Assembly: GCF_020907405.1 (NCBI RefSeq)
Contig: NZ_JAJJOE010000018.1
Coordinates: 1 to 40,589 of the forward strand
DNA: 40,589 nt
Direction: 5' to 3'
Origin: Arthrobacter sp. zg-Y769
GTDB taxonomy: Bacteria; Actinomycetota; Actinomycetes; Actinomycetales; Micrococcaceae
Shown: in pieces, positions 32,604 through 40,589 of the stretch
Position numbering within the stretch: the first letter of the stretch is position 1
Layout: the number at the start of each line of letters is the position of its first letter
Program-made: the position numbers and the translations under genes
Notes under the pieces: generated by a model
Databases searched by the model: none
What the model was told of the DNA's origin: nothing
The model's input: the letters and a program-made list of their open reading frames with translations, nothing else

Positions 32604-34952
32604 ATGTCAATAGAGTCGTTGGATCCGCGCCTGAAAACGGCAGATGAGATCGTCATGGAACAGGACTATTTCGATCTCGCCGCAGCATATCGGGAGGAAT
32701 CGGTAGCAGGTCGCGGGGTCAGAGACTGGTCCGCAGGAACGGCCGCCGAACGTCGGGCGTTTGCCCGTTCCTTCGCGAACCAGACGGACATCGACCTGGG
32801 TGAGAACGTCGCTTTCGGCCGGATGGATTGTGAAGACGGCGAGGTGTATTACATCGGTAAGCATCCCATCTTTGATTCCGACAAGAACCTTTTGGTGATT
32901 AACTGGCAATCTCCGGCAGCGGCCGCGTACAACCAGGCGACGGCGCATGACTCGCAAGGACTGCTACGTAAACGTTCCTTTGATGCGGAGCGAAACAGGA
33001 TCAAGACGTTTCAGGACACAGTTTTCAAAGAGCTTGCCCAGGCGGTTGCCGAACTTGAGCACTGGCAGGCTCCCGATGACAACCTATTGAACGCCGCCCT
33101 GTCCGAGAAACGTAATGGCCAGATGGCGGATATCGTCCGTACCATTCAGGCGGCGCAGGACAAGATTGTCCGGATGGACAAAGACCGCCTTTTGATCGTT
33201 CAGGGCGGCCCTGGCACGGGAAAGACGGCTGTTGCGTTGCATCGTGTCTCGTGGTTGCTCTTCAACTATCAGGACGATCTAAGGCCGGGTGACGTGCTGG
33301 TAATCGGTCCCAACCCCACCTTCACTCGGTATATTAGGCGAGTCCTGCCGGACCTGGGCGATAACGACGTCGTGCAGCAGGCCCTTCCCGAGATGCTCGC
33401 TCCCGGGACCGAGGTCCGAGCGACAGAAAGCCCCAATGTCGCGGCGTTGAAGGGCTCTGCTCTCATGGCGGATATCATTGCCACCGGTTTGGTCGACCGA
33501 ATCCGGGAACCGAAGGCGCCGGTGCGGATTCAGCAACGCTCCAGCGGACGGTTCATCTCTGTCCCTCCGGAAGAAGTTGTTGACCATATCCGGGCCCTTA
33601 AGGGTGAGATATATCTGGAAGGCCGCGCGAAGTTTAAGTCGTCGCTGATAGAGCTGGCACAGGCGGAACATTTACGGCATGCATTCGCGCCTTTCAGGGA
33701 TCCCAATCTTCTTGACCCTAAGAGTTTGGACTCTGCGGTCAATCAGATCTGGCCGCAGCTCAACCCCCAACAGTTCGTCCGTGAGCTCCTCGGGTCCAAG
33801 GAACGCTTGTTGCGAGCTTCAACCGGCACCGACCTGCGTGCCTCAGACATCGAGCTGCTGTACCGTCCAATGGCCTCGAATATTGCCGATGAGCCCTGGA
33901 CAGTCGCAGATCTGGCCCTCATCGATGAAGCGGCAGAGGGCCTCAGAGGGGAACCCGACCTATTTGGCCACATCGTAGTCGACGAGGCACAGGATCTCTC
34001 GGAGATGGAACTTATGGCGATCCGCCGCCGGTCCCGACACGGGTCGATGACCGTCGTCGGCGACATCGCCCAATCCACCGGCCCAAGCGCAATGGAGAAC
34101 TGGGACCGGGTCAAAGAAATGCTTGTTTCGAGCCTGCCCTGCAGCCTCGAGAAGTTGGAACACGGCTACCGAGTTCCCCGAGAGGTCTTTGCACTTGCCA
34201 CGCCAGTCCTCGCCGTGGCGGCACCGCATGTCACGCCTCCTGTGGTGACCAGGTCCGCCAATGCGAAGCCGAAGTTCTTGGAAGTCGACGAGGACGATCT
34301 CGCAAGCGAGGTGGCCGACATCGTGGTTCACCACAGTGGACGCGGCCGGTTTGTCGGTGTCATCGCCGTCTCCGAGCTCTGGGACGACATCCGGGCTGCG
34401 TTCCGATCCGAAGAGATTCAATGGAGCGAATCGACGTCCGGCGGGTTGAGCAATGCCATCAACCTGGTGACACCGGAAGCATCCAAGGGACTGGAGTTCG
34501 ACGCCGTCATTGTGGTGGACCCGCAGCGGATTGTGGACCAGCCCCACGGAGAACGCCTACTCTATATAGCTCTGACGAGAACGACCACCCGTTTGGACGT
34601 CGTGTACCCTCTCGGGGCACTTCCTTCGATTCTTGGTGGAGGCTCCCCCAACCCTGCGGATACAAACCAAGGCACGACGGATTCAGGCGATGACGGCGCG
34701 GCTTCACCCGCTTCTCTTGAGCTGGCTTCGTCGGCAGATGAACCGGGTCGCTCGTCAGAACTACAAAGGCCTGCCGCCCCTGTAGCGTCGATGCCTTCAA
34801 ATGCCATGCATGATTCTCTCGACGACTTCGATCGTCAAATGGTTGACGTCGTCGTACAGAACATAATCAGCAAGATGCTGTCCAAGGTTGCGGAACCGCT
34901 CCAGCGGGCCGTTGTCCAGGAGCTCGAACGGTTGGTACGGGAACAGAAATGA
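32604..34952 (+). CDS. HelD-like UvrD-family helicase
   Basis: 782 aa. The N-terminal domain contains YYIGKHPIFDSDKNLLVINW, the feature seen in HelD proteins that strip stalled RNA polymerase from DNA. The superfamily 1 core has Walker A GGPGTGKTAVALHR, VVDEAQDLSEMEL, VVGDIAQSTGP, LEHGYRVP, VTPEASKGLEFDAV and LLYIALTRTTTRLD. The N-terminal coiled coil appears short compared with classical HelD, so binding to RNA polymerase is not certain. The ATG at 32604 has GGGGAAG three bases upstream and is preferred to a TTG at 32589. It overlaps the next helicase gene by four bases, so the two enzymes are made in step. Confidence 0.85.
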   Translation: MSIESLDPRLKTADEIVMEQDYFDLAAAYREESVAGRGVRDWSAGTAAERRAFARSFANQTDIDLGENVAFGRMDCEDGEVYYIGKHPIFDSDKNLLVINWQSPAAAAYNQATAHDSQGLLRKRSFDAERNRIKTFQDTVFKELAQAVAELEHWQAPDDNLLNAALSEKRNGQMADIVRTIQAAQDKIVRMDKDRLLIVQGGPGTGKTAVALHRVSWLLFNYQDDLRPGDVLVIGPNPTFTRYIRRVLPDLGDNDVVQQALPEMLAPGTEVRATESPNVAALKGSALMADIIATGLVDRIREPKAPVRIQQRSSGRFISVPPEEVVDHIRALKGEIYLEGRAKFKSSLIELAQAEHLRHAFAPFRDPNLLDPKSLDSAVNQIWPQLNPQQFVRELLGSKERLLRASTGTDLRASDIELLYRPMASNIADEPWTVADLALIDEAAEGLRGEPDLFGHIVVDEAQDLSEMELMAIRRRSRHGSMTVVGDIAQSTGPSAMENWDRVKEMLVSSLPCSLEKLEHGYRVPREVFALATPVLAVAAPHVTPPVVTRSANAKPKFLEVDEDDLASEVADIVVHHSGRGRFVGVIAVSELWDDIRAAFRSEEIQWSESTSGGLSNAINLVTPEASKGLEFDAVIVVDPQRIVDQPHGERLLYIALTRTTTRLDVVYPLGALPSILGGGSPNPADTNQGTTDSGDDGAASPASLELASSADEPGRSSELQRPAAPVASMPSNAMHDSLDDFDRQMVDVVVQNIISKMLSKVAEPLQRAVVQELERLVREQK

Positions 34953-37900
34953 TGCAGTCCCTCAATCCCGGCGAACGCATGCCGGAAGGGCTCTATGAGC
35001 TCCTCAGCACGAGTGACCTCCGACAGGCATTGGCTGGACAGGCCGGGTTGAAAGCTGTCCTCGAGCCCGTCCCGGACTCACTGTCGTCGGAAGCGTTGTC
35101 CGCTCACATCGCACGCAGGGTGCGGCAGGCGCTGGACCAAACCAACCCCGAAGACCGGGTAGCGTTGGCCAACTCATTGCTAAGCCGCCTTAGCGCAGAC
35201 GGGCTGGAGCCCGGGCCCCAACAGCTGACTTCTCTGTTCGCCGAAGAGGGGCTACGCCGTCGCCAGCTCCGCCGGCCCTCAACGCCGCTCAGCCAGCCTG
35301 CACTGTTGACGAACGGTAAGGATGACCCCAACCTTGCCGCTGAGATCCGCACGGAAATGGGGTCCGCTGACACGGTGGATATGCTATGCGCGTTCATCCG
35401 CTGGACCGGGCTTCGGCTGCTCGAGCCGGCCCTGGCCGAGCTGCGGGACCGTGGCGTGAAGCTGAGGGTCCTCACCAGCACCTACATGGGTGCCACGGAA
35501 CGCCGGGCCATTGATGAACTCGCGGTGAAGTACGGGGCTGAGATCAAGATCAATTACGAAACGCATGCCACCAGGCTGCATGCCAAGGCATGGCTCTTCC
35601 GGCGGAACACGGGTTTTGATACAGCCTATGTGGGCAGCTCGAACCTCAGCGCCCCGGCCATGCTCGACGGACTGGAATGGAACGTCCGGCTCTCAGCGGT
35701 CGGCACACCAGAGTTGTTGCAAAAATTTGAGCTCACTTTCGATAGCTACTGGGAGCAGTCGGCTTTTCAGACTTACGACCCTGTGCGGGACGGCGATAAA
35801 CTCGACGCCGCTCTGGCCCGAAACGGCGGTAAATCCACGTCACGCCCGGCTGCAGCTACCGGCTTGGAACTTCAGCCGTTCGTCCACCAGCAGGAGATGC
35901 TGGAAGAGCTGGACGCCGCTCGGGAAGTCCATGGATACCACCGCAACCTCCTTGTGGCAGCAACAGGCACCGGGAAAACGGTTATCGCCGCACTCGATTA
36001 CAAGCGGCTCTGCGAGGCAGCAGGGAGGCCTTTGTCGCTTCTTTTCGTGGCGCATCGGAAAGAGATCCTGGAACAGTCGCTGCATACCTACCGTGACGTG
36101 ATGCAGAGCGGATCCTTTGGTGAATTGTTCGTCGGTGATCACCGCCCAACGGTGTGGAAGCAGGTGTTCGCCAGCGTCCAGTCCCTCGCTGCCTACGGCA
36201 TCAATAAGCTCGTCCCGGACGCGTTCGACGTCGTCGTGATTGACGAGTTTCATCATGCCCAGGCGCCGACGTATAGGCGACTGATCGACCACCTACGTCC
36301 TCAGGAGCTGCTCGGCCTGACTGCTACTCCGGAGCGAGGGGACGGCGTCAACGTTGCCGAGCAGTTCTTTGGCGGCCGCATCGCCAGTGAACTGCGACTG
36401 TGGGATGCGCTGGACGCCGACCTGCTCGTGCCCTTCCACTACTTTGGGGTCGCTGATGATGTGGATCTTTCGCAGATTGAATGGAAACGCGGCAACTACG
36501 ACGTCGGCCAGCTGAGTAGTCTCTATACGGGCAACGATGTGCGTGCTGCGAAAGTCATCAAGGAACTGCGGGACAAGGTCACTTCCACAGAGCTGATGCG
36601 TGCACTGGGCTTCTGCGTTTCGGTGCAACATGCGGAATACATGGCTGCGGTCTTCAACCGAGCCGGGATTGCTTCCATCGCCGTCTCAGGGAACACCCCG
36701 GAGTATGAACGGGCAGATGCGCTGAGACGGCTCCGTACACGAGAACTGAATTGCATCTTTGCGGTCGACCTCTTCAACGAGGGACTGGACCTGCCTGAAG
36801 TCGACACCATCATGCTGCTTCGTCCGACGCAGAGTTCAACCGTTTTCCTTCAGCAGCTCGGCCGCGGCTTGCGCCGGGCAAAGGACAAAGCGGTCCTCAC
36901 CGTGCTGGACTACATCGGGCAACAGCATCGCGAGTTCCGTTTTGAGACGAAACTCCGGGCACTTACCGGGTTGGGACGCAAAACGCTCGCAAAGGCTGTC
37001 GAGGATGAATTTCCCTATCTTCCGTCCGGCTCGCAGATTGTGCTGGACAGGGTGGCGCAGAAGATCATCCTCGACAACATTCGTACCCAGCTCCGATTCA
37101 ACAGGCGCCAGCTCGTCGCAGATGTGCAGTCCCATGGAGAGCTTAGACTCGAGGACTTCCTGCGTGAATCGGGGCTCAGCCTGGAAGATATCTACCGGAA
37201 GACCGGCGAATCATGGACGGCGCTGCTCCGGGACGCGGGTCTCATCGACCTGGTCTATGGCCCGGATGCCGTCATTGCGGGAAAACCCGCCCTGTCCGTG
37301 GCAGAGGAGGCTATTCTCCTTCGGCGCATGACGACGTTCCTATGCGTTGACGATCTAGAACGGGCCGAAACCTATGCCCGTCTCGTTTCCGATGACACTC
37401 CACGTTGTGACCAGTTGAGCAACCGGGAGCAGACGCTGGCCCGGATGCTGTTTTTCGCCCTGTGGCCGGAAGGCGGCGGTTTCTCGGATTATGACGCCGG
37501 ACTGGATTACGTGCGCGCACTTCCACCCGTTGTTTCGGAAATTCAACAGCTCATGGATCTGGGTATCCAGCGGTCCCGCTACGCGCCCAAAGGCTTGGGC
37601 CGTGGCCTCCAGCACGTGCCGCTGTACTCCCACGCAACCTACCGGCGCGAGGAAGTCCTCGCTGCTTTGGGTTACCTTTCGTTGGAAGGACGCCGGGCGC
37701 GACACCGGGAGGGTGTTGCTTGGTGTGAGGACACAAAGACTGACGCCTTCTTCGTCACGCTCGAAAAGGATGCCAAGGACAGGGCGGCGTCGATCATGTA
37801 TAAGGACTATGCGATGAGTCCTGAGGTGTTCCACTGGGAATCCCAGAACGCGACGGCTCCCGGAAGTCCAACGGGTCGGCGGTATCTGGACCACAAGAAG

Positions 37901-38092
37901 GCAGGCAGCCAGGTGCTGTTGTTCACCCGCCCTCGTGAAAACGACGACTCGGGTTTGACCATGGCCTACACCTGCCTGGGGCAAATGGACTACATGTCGC
38001 ACACGGGGTCGAAACCTATCGCTATCACGTGGAAGCTGCACCGGCCGATGCCTGGCGACGTCTACGTCGCCGCTAGTGCTGTTGCACTTTGA
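34949..38092 (+). CDS. PLD-like nuclease + DEAH helicase + DUF3427-type protein
   Basis: 1047 aa. Residues 120-280 form a phospholipase D-like domain with one HxK (His211, Lys213 in RLHAKAWLF) and YVGSSNLS (227-234), the single-HKD layout of PLD nucleases. The superfamily 2 helicase has Walker A ATGTGKT (338-344), DEFHH (432-436), LTAT and QQLGRGLRR. The C-terminal 300 residues match the DUF3427 pattern (YKDYAMSPEVFHWESQN, GRRYLDHKKAGSQVLLFTR). Such proteins are common in defence islands. Start is ATGATG overlapping the HelD-like stop. This pairing of HelD-like and PLD-DEAH helicases is the most distinctive aspect. GC is lower than in the metabolic region. Confidence 0.88.
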   Translation: MMQSLNPGERMPEGLYELLSTSDLRQALAGQAGLKAVLEPVPDSLSSEALSAHIARRVRQALDQTNPEDRVALANSLLSRLSADGLEPGPQQLTSLFAEEGLRRRQLRRPSTPLSQPALLTNGKDDPNLAAEIRTEMGSADTVDMLCAFIRWTGLRLLEPALAELRDRGVKLRVLTSTYMGATERRAIDELAVKYGAEIKINYETHATRLHAKAWLFRRNTGFDTAYVGSSNLSAPAMLDGLEWNVRLSAVGTPELLQKFELTFDSYWEQSAFQTYDPVRDGDKLDAALARNGGKSTSRPAAATGLELQPFVHQQEMLEELDAAREVHGYHRNLLVAATGTGKTVIAALDYKRLCEAAGRPLSLLFVAHRKEILEQSLHTYRDVMQSGSFGELFVGDHRPTVWKQVFASVQSLAAYGINKLVPDAFDVVVIDEFHHAQAPTYRRLIDHLRPQELLGLTATPERGDGVNVAEQFFGGRIASELRLWDALDADLLVPFHYFGVADDVDLSQIEWKRGNYDVGQLSSLYTGNDVRAAKVIKELRDKVTSTELMRALGFCVSVQHAEYMAAVFNRAGIASIAVSGNTPEYERADALRRLRTRELNCIFAVDLFNEGLDLPEVDTIMLLRPTQSSTVFLQQLGRGLRRAKDKAVLTVLDYIGQQHREFRFETKLRALTGLGRKTLAKAVEDEFPYLPSGSQIVLDRVAQKIILDNIRTQLRFNRRQLVADVQSHGELRLEDFLRESGLSLEDIYRKTGESWTALLRDAGLIDLVYGPDAVIAGKPALSVAEEAILLRRMTTFLCVDDLERAETYARLVSDDTPRCDQLSNREQTLARMLFFALWPEGGGFSDYDAGLDYVRALPPVVSEIQQLMDLGIQRSRYAPKGLGRGLQHVPLYSHATYRREEVLAALGYLSLEGRRARHREGVAWCEDTKTDAFFVTLEKDAKDRAASIMYKDYAMSPEVFHWESQNATAPGSPTGRRYLDHKKAGSQVLLFTRPRENDDSGLTMAYTCLGQMDYMSHTGSKPIAITWKLHRPMPGDVYVAASAVAL

Positions 38093-38441
38093 ACCGGGGT
38101 GACCGAGCCGCTTACCCGCGCCGCCAGCAGAGCATCATGCGTCGGGTACACAACGCAGCCAGCGTGATTCTCGCGGCCGGCGAGCGATAAAATGGCGAGG
38201 ATGGGTGCCACCGTCCGGCGGAATCCAATGGCCGTGAGCATCCCGTCGCGGCGCGGCGTCCCAGCAGTGTCAGAGGGCGTCGGTAGCCTTGGGTGCGACC
38301 CGGTCTACCTGCATTGCGCAGGAAATAGTGCCCGCCGTGGGGATGGAGGAGCAACACCAGAATGTCAATGTCGAATCGTTCCTGTGTACGAGTGTTCTCG
38401 GTAGGTTGTTGGGCGCCGACGGTTCACGGCAAGGTTGCCAG
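38093..38441. other. gene-poor gap with no clear gene
   Basis: The 349 bases between the PLD-helicase stop and the helicase pseudogene hold no plausible gene with an SD. On the minus strand a 59-codon frame (38062-38241) reads with coding-like composition (LTAIGFRR..., YPTHDALLAARVSG) and overlaps the 3' end of the helicase gene; I cannot assign it and it may be chance or a remnant. No terminator or repeat of note is visible. Confidence 0.4.
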
Positions 38442-38807
38442 ATGATTTCGGTCATCGGCGATTATCAGGCAAGTAGTATGCCCACGAGCTGCAGCGGAGT
38501 GACGCGAATGACCACGTTGGCAAGCTGGCCGGACTGCTGTTCGACGCTCAGGTAGAACAGAAACCACATCAAATAGATGCAGCATTGTTTGCGCTGCAGA
38601 CGCCTGCTTGGTGTCCTCGTGGAGTATTTCCGTGAGCAGGGCGAGATCAAGACCGCCACTGAAGCTGGAGCCGAGGGCATCAATCTGCAGATTGGCTCGA
38701 TGCTCGTGAACTATGACCTGCTTTGGAACCCGCAGCGCGTGGAGCAGCGCATCGGCCGAGTGCACCGTTTCGGGCAGAAGCACAACGTCGTGGTCGTCAA
38801 CGCCTGA
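38442..38807 (+). pseudogene. deleted and frameshifted Snf2-type helicase
   Basis: The remnant begins at ATG 38442 (MISVIGDYQA). One base is missing near 38475, and the frame then reads AHELQRSDANDHVGKLAGLL and VEQKPHQIDAALFAL (38480-38605), the start of a Snf2/DEAD-type restriction-linked helicase. At about 38610 it jumps straight to helicase domain 2 (LVEYFREQGEI, TEAGAEGINLQ, NPQRVEQRIGRVHRFGQKHN), so the whole catalytic middle, including Walker A, is lost. The product stops after VVVVNA, long before the normal C-terminus. It lies 57 bases before a type III-like methyltransferase gene, the typical neighbour of the intact helicase, so the restriction-like partner has been lost. Confidence 0.85.
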
Positions 38808-38864
38808 CCCCAACCCTGCATAAGAGCGACAAGATTTGCATAACCCAGGAAAGAAAGTAATCAC

Positions 38865-40589
38865 ATGACGGACAACGTCCACGAAACACCTTTGACGACA
38901 CCTAATTTTCAGACCGAGCTTGCGGAGCAGCTCGCCGATCTGGTCCCGGAGGTCATTGCCGACGGGAAGGTAGACGTCGAAAAGCTTAAGGAACTGCTCG
39001 ACGGCGATGCCGCCGGCAGCAATGAGCGTTTCGGTCTGTTCTGGCCTGGTAAGAAGCGTGCCTTGCGGGCGGCGCAGGAGCCGACGACCGCGACGCTGCG
39101 GCCTGACTTCGAGAACTCGAAGGACTGGGATACGACCAAGAACGTCTTTATAGAGGGCGATAACCTCGAAGTCCTCAAAATTCTCCAGAAGCACTATCAC
39201 GCGAAGATCAAGATGATCTATATCGATCCTCCGTACAACACGGGTAAGGACTTCGTCTACCCGGACAACTTCAAGGAGGGCCTCGACACTTACCTGGAGT
39301 GGACCCGCCAGGTCAACGAAGAAGGTAAGAAGCTCTCCACGAACGCCGAGACAGAAGGTCGTTACCATTCCAACTGGCTCAACATGATGTACCCACGTCT
39401 GAAATTGGCCCGTAATCTGCTTAGCGACGACGGTATCGTTCTGATTTCAATTGACGACAACGAGATGGCGCACCTAAGGAAGATGTGCGACGAGGTTTTT
39501 GGTGAGCAGAACTTCATCGCGGCCGTCGTTTGGCAAGGAGGTCGCAAAAATGACTCCCGCTACGTCTCTGTGGGTCACGACTATCTGCTGATCTATGTCC
39601 GAAACGAACTGCGCCTTCGTGATGTAGGTACTCGGTGGCGAGAACGCAAAACGGGTGTTGACGCGGCCCTGGAGGCGGCACGAACGATCTGGCAGGACAG
39701 CGGGCACGATCCTACTGAAGCCACGAGGCTTTTTCGTATCTGGCTTTCTGCACAGACAAATCTCACCCCCTCGGTAAGCAGGTTCAAGAATATCGATGGG
39801 AGCGGACGCGTTTACAATGCAGACAGAGACCTTGGTTGGCCAGGAGGAGGCGGCCCAAAATTCGCAGTCCTACATCCGGTAACGGGCAAACCTGTTTCCA
39901 ACCCCAGTACCGGATGGAGGTTCACTGAAGAGAGGCTTCGTGAACAGATTGAGTCTGGAATGGTTGAGTTCGGCCCTGATGAAACGAAAATTCCTCGCGG
40001 GAAAACTTTTCTGGAGGAGCTTGACGACCAAGTAGCTGAATCTGTCTTCACACAGATTCGCACGACTGCTGCACAACGACTTTCTCGTCTTATGGGTTCG
40101 GGGGTCTTTGACTTTCCTAAAGATGAACGAGTGCTGGCGCGATGGATCAAACTCGTTACGGATCCGGACAAGGACGGCCTAGTCCTGGACTTCTTCGCAG
40201 GGTCGGGAACGACCGCGCACGCAGTGATGGCGCTTAACGCGGAGGACGGTGGAAGCCGCCGCTGTATTTCGGTGCAGCTTCCCGAGCCGACCCCAGAAAA
40301 GTCGTCTGCGAGGAACGAGGGCTTCAGAACGATTGCAGAGATTTCACGAGAGCGTATTCGCCGCGCCGGAATCAAAGTCAGCCAGGACAACGCCACAGAG
40401 ATCGCCAGGCGCGATATAGAGCTAGATACGGGTTTCAGATCGTACAAGCTCGCTGATACGAGTTTTTCGAAGTGGCGGTTGTCTAGTGATGTTGAGCCGG
40501 GTGCTTTTGAGCAGCGTTTGTTGGATTTGCGTGAGAGCAGCAGTGCGGATGGGGCGTCGGCGGATGATTTGCTGACGGAGCTTTTGTTG
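38865..40589 (+). CDS. type III-like N6-adenine DNA methyltransferase (Mod), 3' end missing
   Basis: 575 codons are visible and the frame is still open at the window end. The catalytic motif IV DPPYNTG (121-127) comes before the S-adenosylmethionine motif I FFAGSGTTAH (443-452), the beta-class order of type III Mod enzymes. EGDNLEVLKIL and LVLDFFAG support this. The variable segment between the two (about 220-430) should recognise the target base sequence. The ATG has AGGAAAG about 11 bases upstream. The upstream helicase is broken, so here the enzyme may protect DNA alone or work with a Res subunit beyond the window. About 60-80 residues probably remain outside. Confidence 0.92.
   Translation, partial: MTDNVHETPLTTPNFQTELAEQLADLVPEVIADGKVDVEKLKELLDGDAAGSNERFGLFWPGKKRALRAAQEPTTATLRPDFENSKDWDTTKNVFIEGDNLEVLKILQKHYHAKIKMIYIDPPYNTGKDFVYPDNFKEGLDTYLEWTRQVNEEGKKLSTNAETEGRYHSNWLNMMYPRLKLARNLLSDDGIVLISIDDNEMAHLRKMCDEVFGEQNFIAAVVWQGGRKNDSRYVSVGHDYLLIYVRNELRLRDVGTRWRERKTGVDAALEAARTIWQDSGHDPTEATRLFRIWLSAQTNLTPSVSRFKNIDGSGRVYNADRDLGWPGGGGPKFAVLHPVTGKPVSNPSTGWRFTEERLREQIESGMVEFGPDETKIPRGKTFLEELDDQVAESVFTQIRTTAAQRLSRLMGSGVFDFPKDERVLARWIKLVTDPDKDGLVLDFFAGSGTTAHAVMALNAEDGGSRRCISVQLPEPTPEKSSARNEGFRTIAEISRERIRRAGIKVSQDNATEIARRDIELDTGFRSYKLADTSFSKWRLSSDVEPGAFEQRLLDLRESSSADGASADDLLTELLL

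Noticed and set aside
38424-39368. 314-codon minus-strand frame
   Set aside because: It runs antisense across the helicase remnant and the methyltransferase start, both of which have clear motifs on the plus strand.
34949-40589. DISARM or BREX system
   Set aside because: A Snf2 remnant, a PLD domain and a methylase are present, but no DrmA/DrmB or BREX core genes (PglZ, BrxC) are visible.

Overview
The window is high-GC actinobacterial DNA. Gene content, strong G/C third-position bias, SD-led overlapping operons and several GTG/TTG starts fit Micrococcaceae (Arthrobacter or a close relative). This placement is inferred from style, since no rRNA or housekeeping marker is present. Base 1 lies at or next to a contig end: the first 63 bases are C except for one G, which looks like a sequencing/assembly artefact. 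The last gene runs off base 40589.

The left third (about 0.1-15.4 kb) is ordinary metabolism. It holds a surface lipoprotein and a divergent sugar locus: a Gfo/Idh/MocA dehydrogenase, a sugar-phosphate isomerase-like TIM barrel and a sugar-binding lipoprotein on the minus strand; an RbsA/MglA-type ATPase, an RbsC-type permease and a ROK repressor on the plus strand. Next come a LysR regulator and a divergent five-gene operon (FAD oxidoreductase, SDR/epimerase, and a nitrate/sulfonate/taurine-type ABC importer: ATPase, permease, binding lipoprotein). That operon ends in a clear terminator and is followed by an SGNH-family hydrolase.

From about 15.5 kb to the end the content changes to an accessory, defence-island-like region. 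The first block is a small GTPase plus a translationally coupled 112-aa partner. Facing it is an NAD+/ADP-ribose cluster: a Macro-SIR2 fusion, an ADP-ribosylglycohydrolase fused to a cysteine phosphatase, an ARPP-1-like protein, and a divergent NrtR-type Nudix-like regulator whose Nudix box is degenerate. The intergenic region of that cluster has overlapping divergent promoters and a repeated candidate operator. I consider it the most interesting unit in the window: a self-regulated NAD+/ADPr-processing system with a probable SIR2 NADase effector.

The second block is rich in helicases and nucleases: a NERD-domain UvrD-like helicase, an AddA/AddB-like helicase-nuclease pair, a protein joining a sigma-region-4 HTH to homing-endonuclease-like repeats and a frame-broken zinc tail, an RNase H protein, a HelD-like helicase translationally coupled to a PLD-DEAH-DUF3427-type helicase, a badly deleted Snf2-type helicase pseudogene, and the first 575 codons of a type III-like adenine methyltransferase. 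The pseudogene next to the methyltransferase shows that at least one restriction-like locus here has been partly lost.
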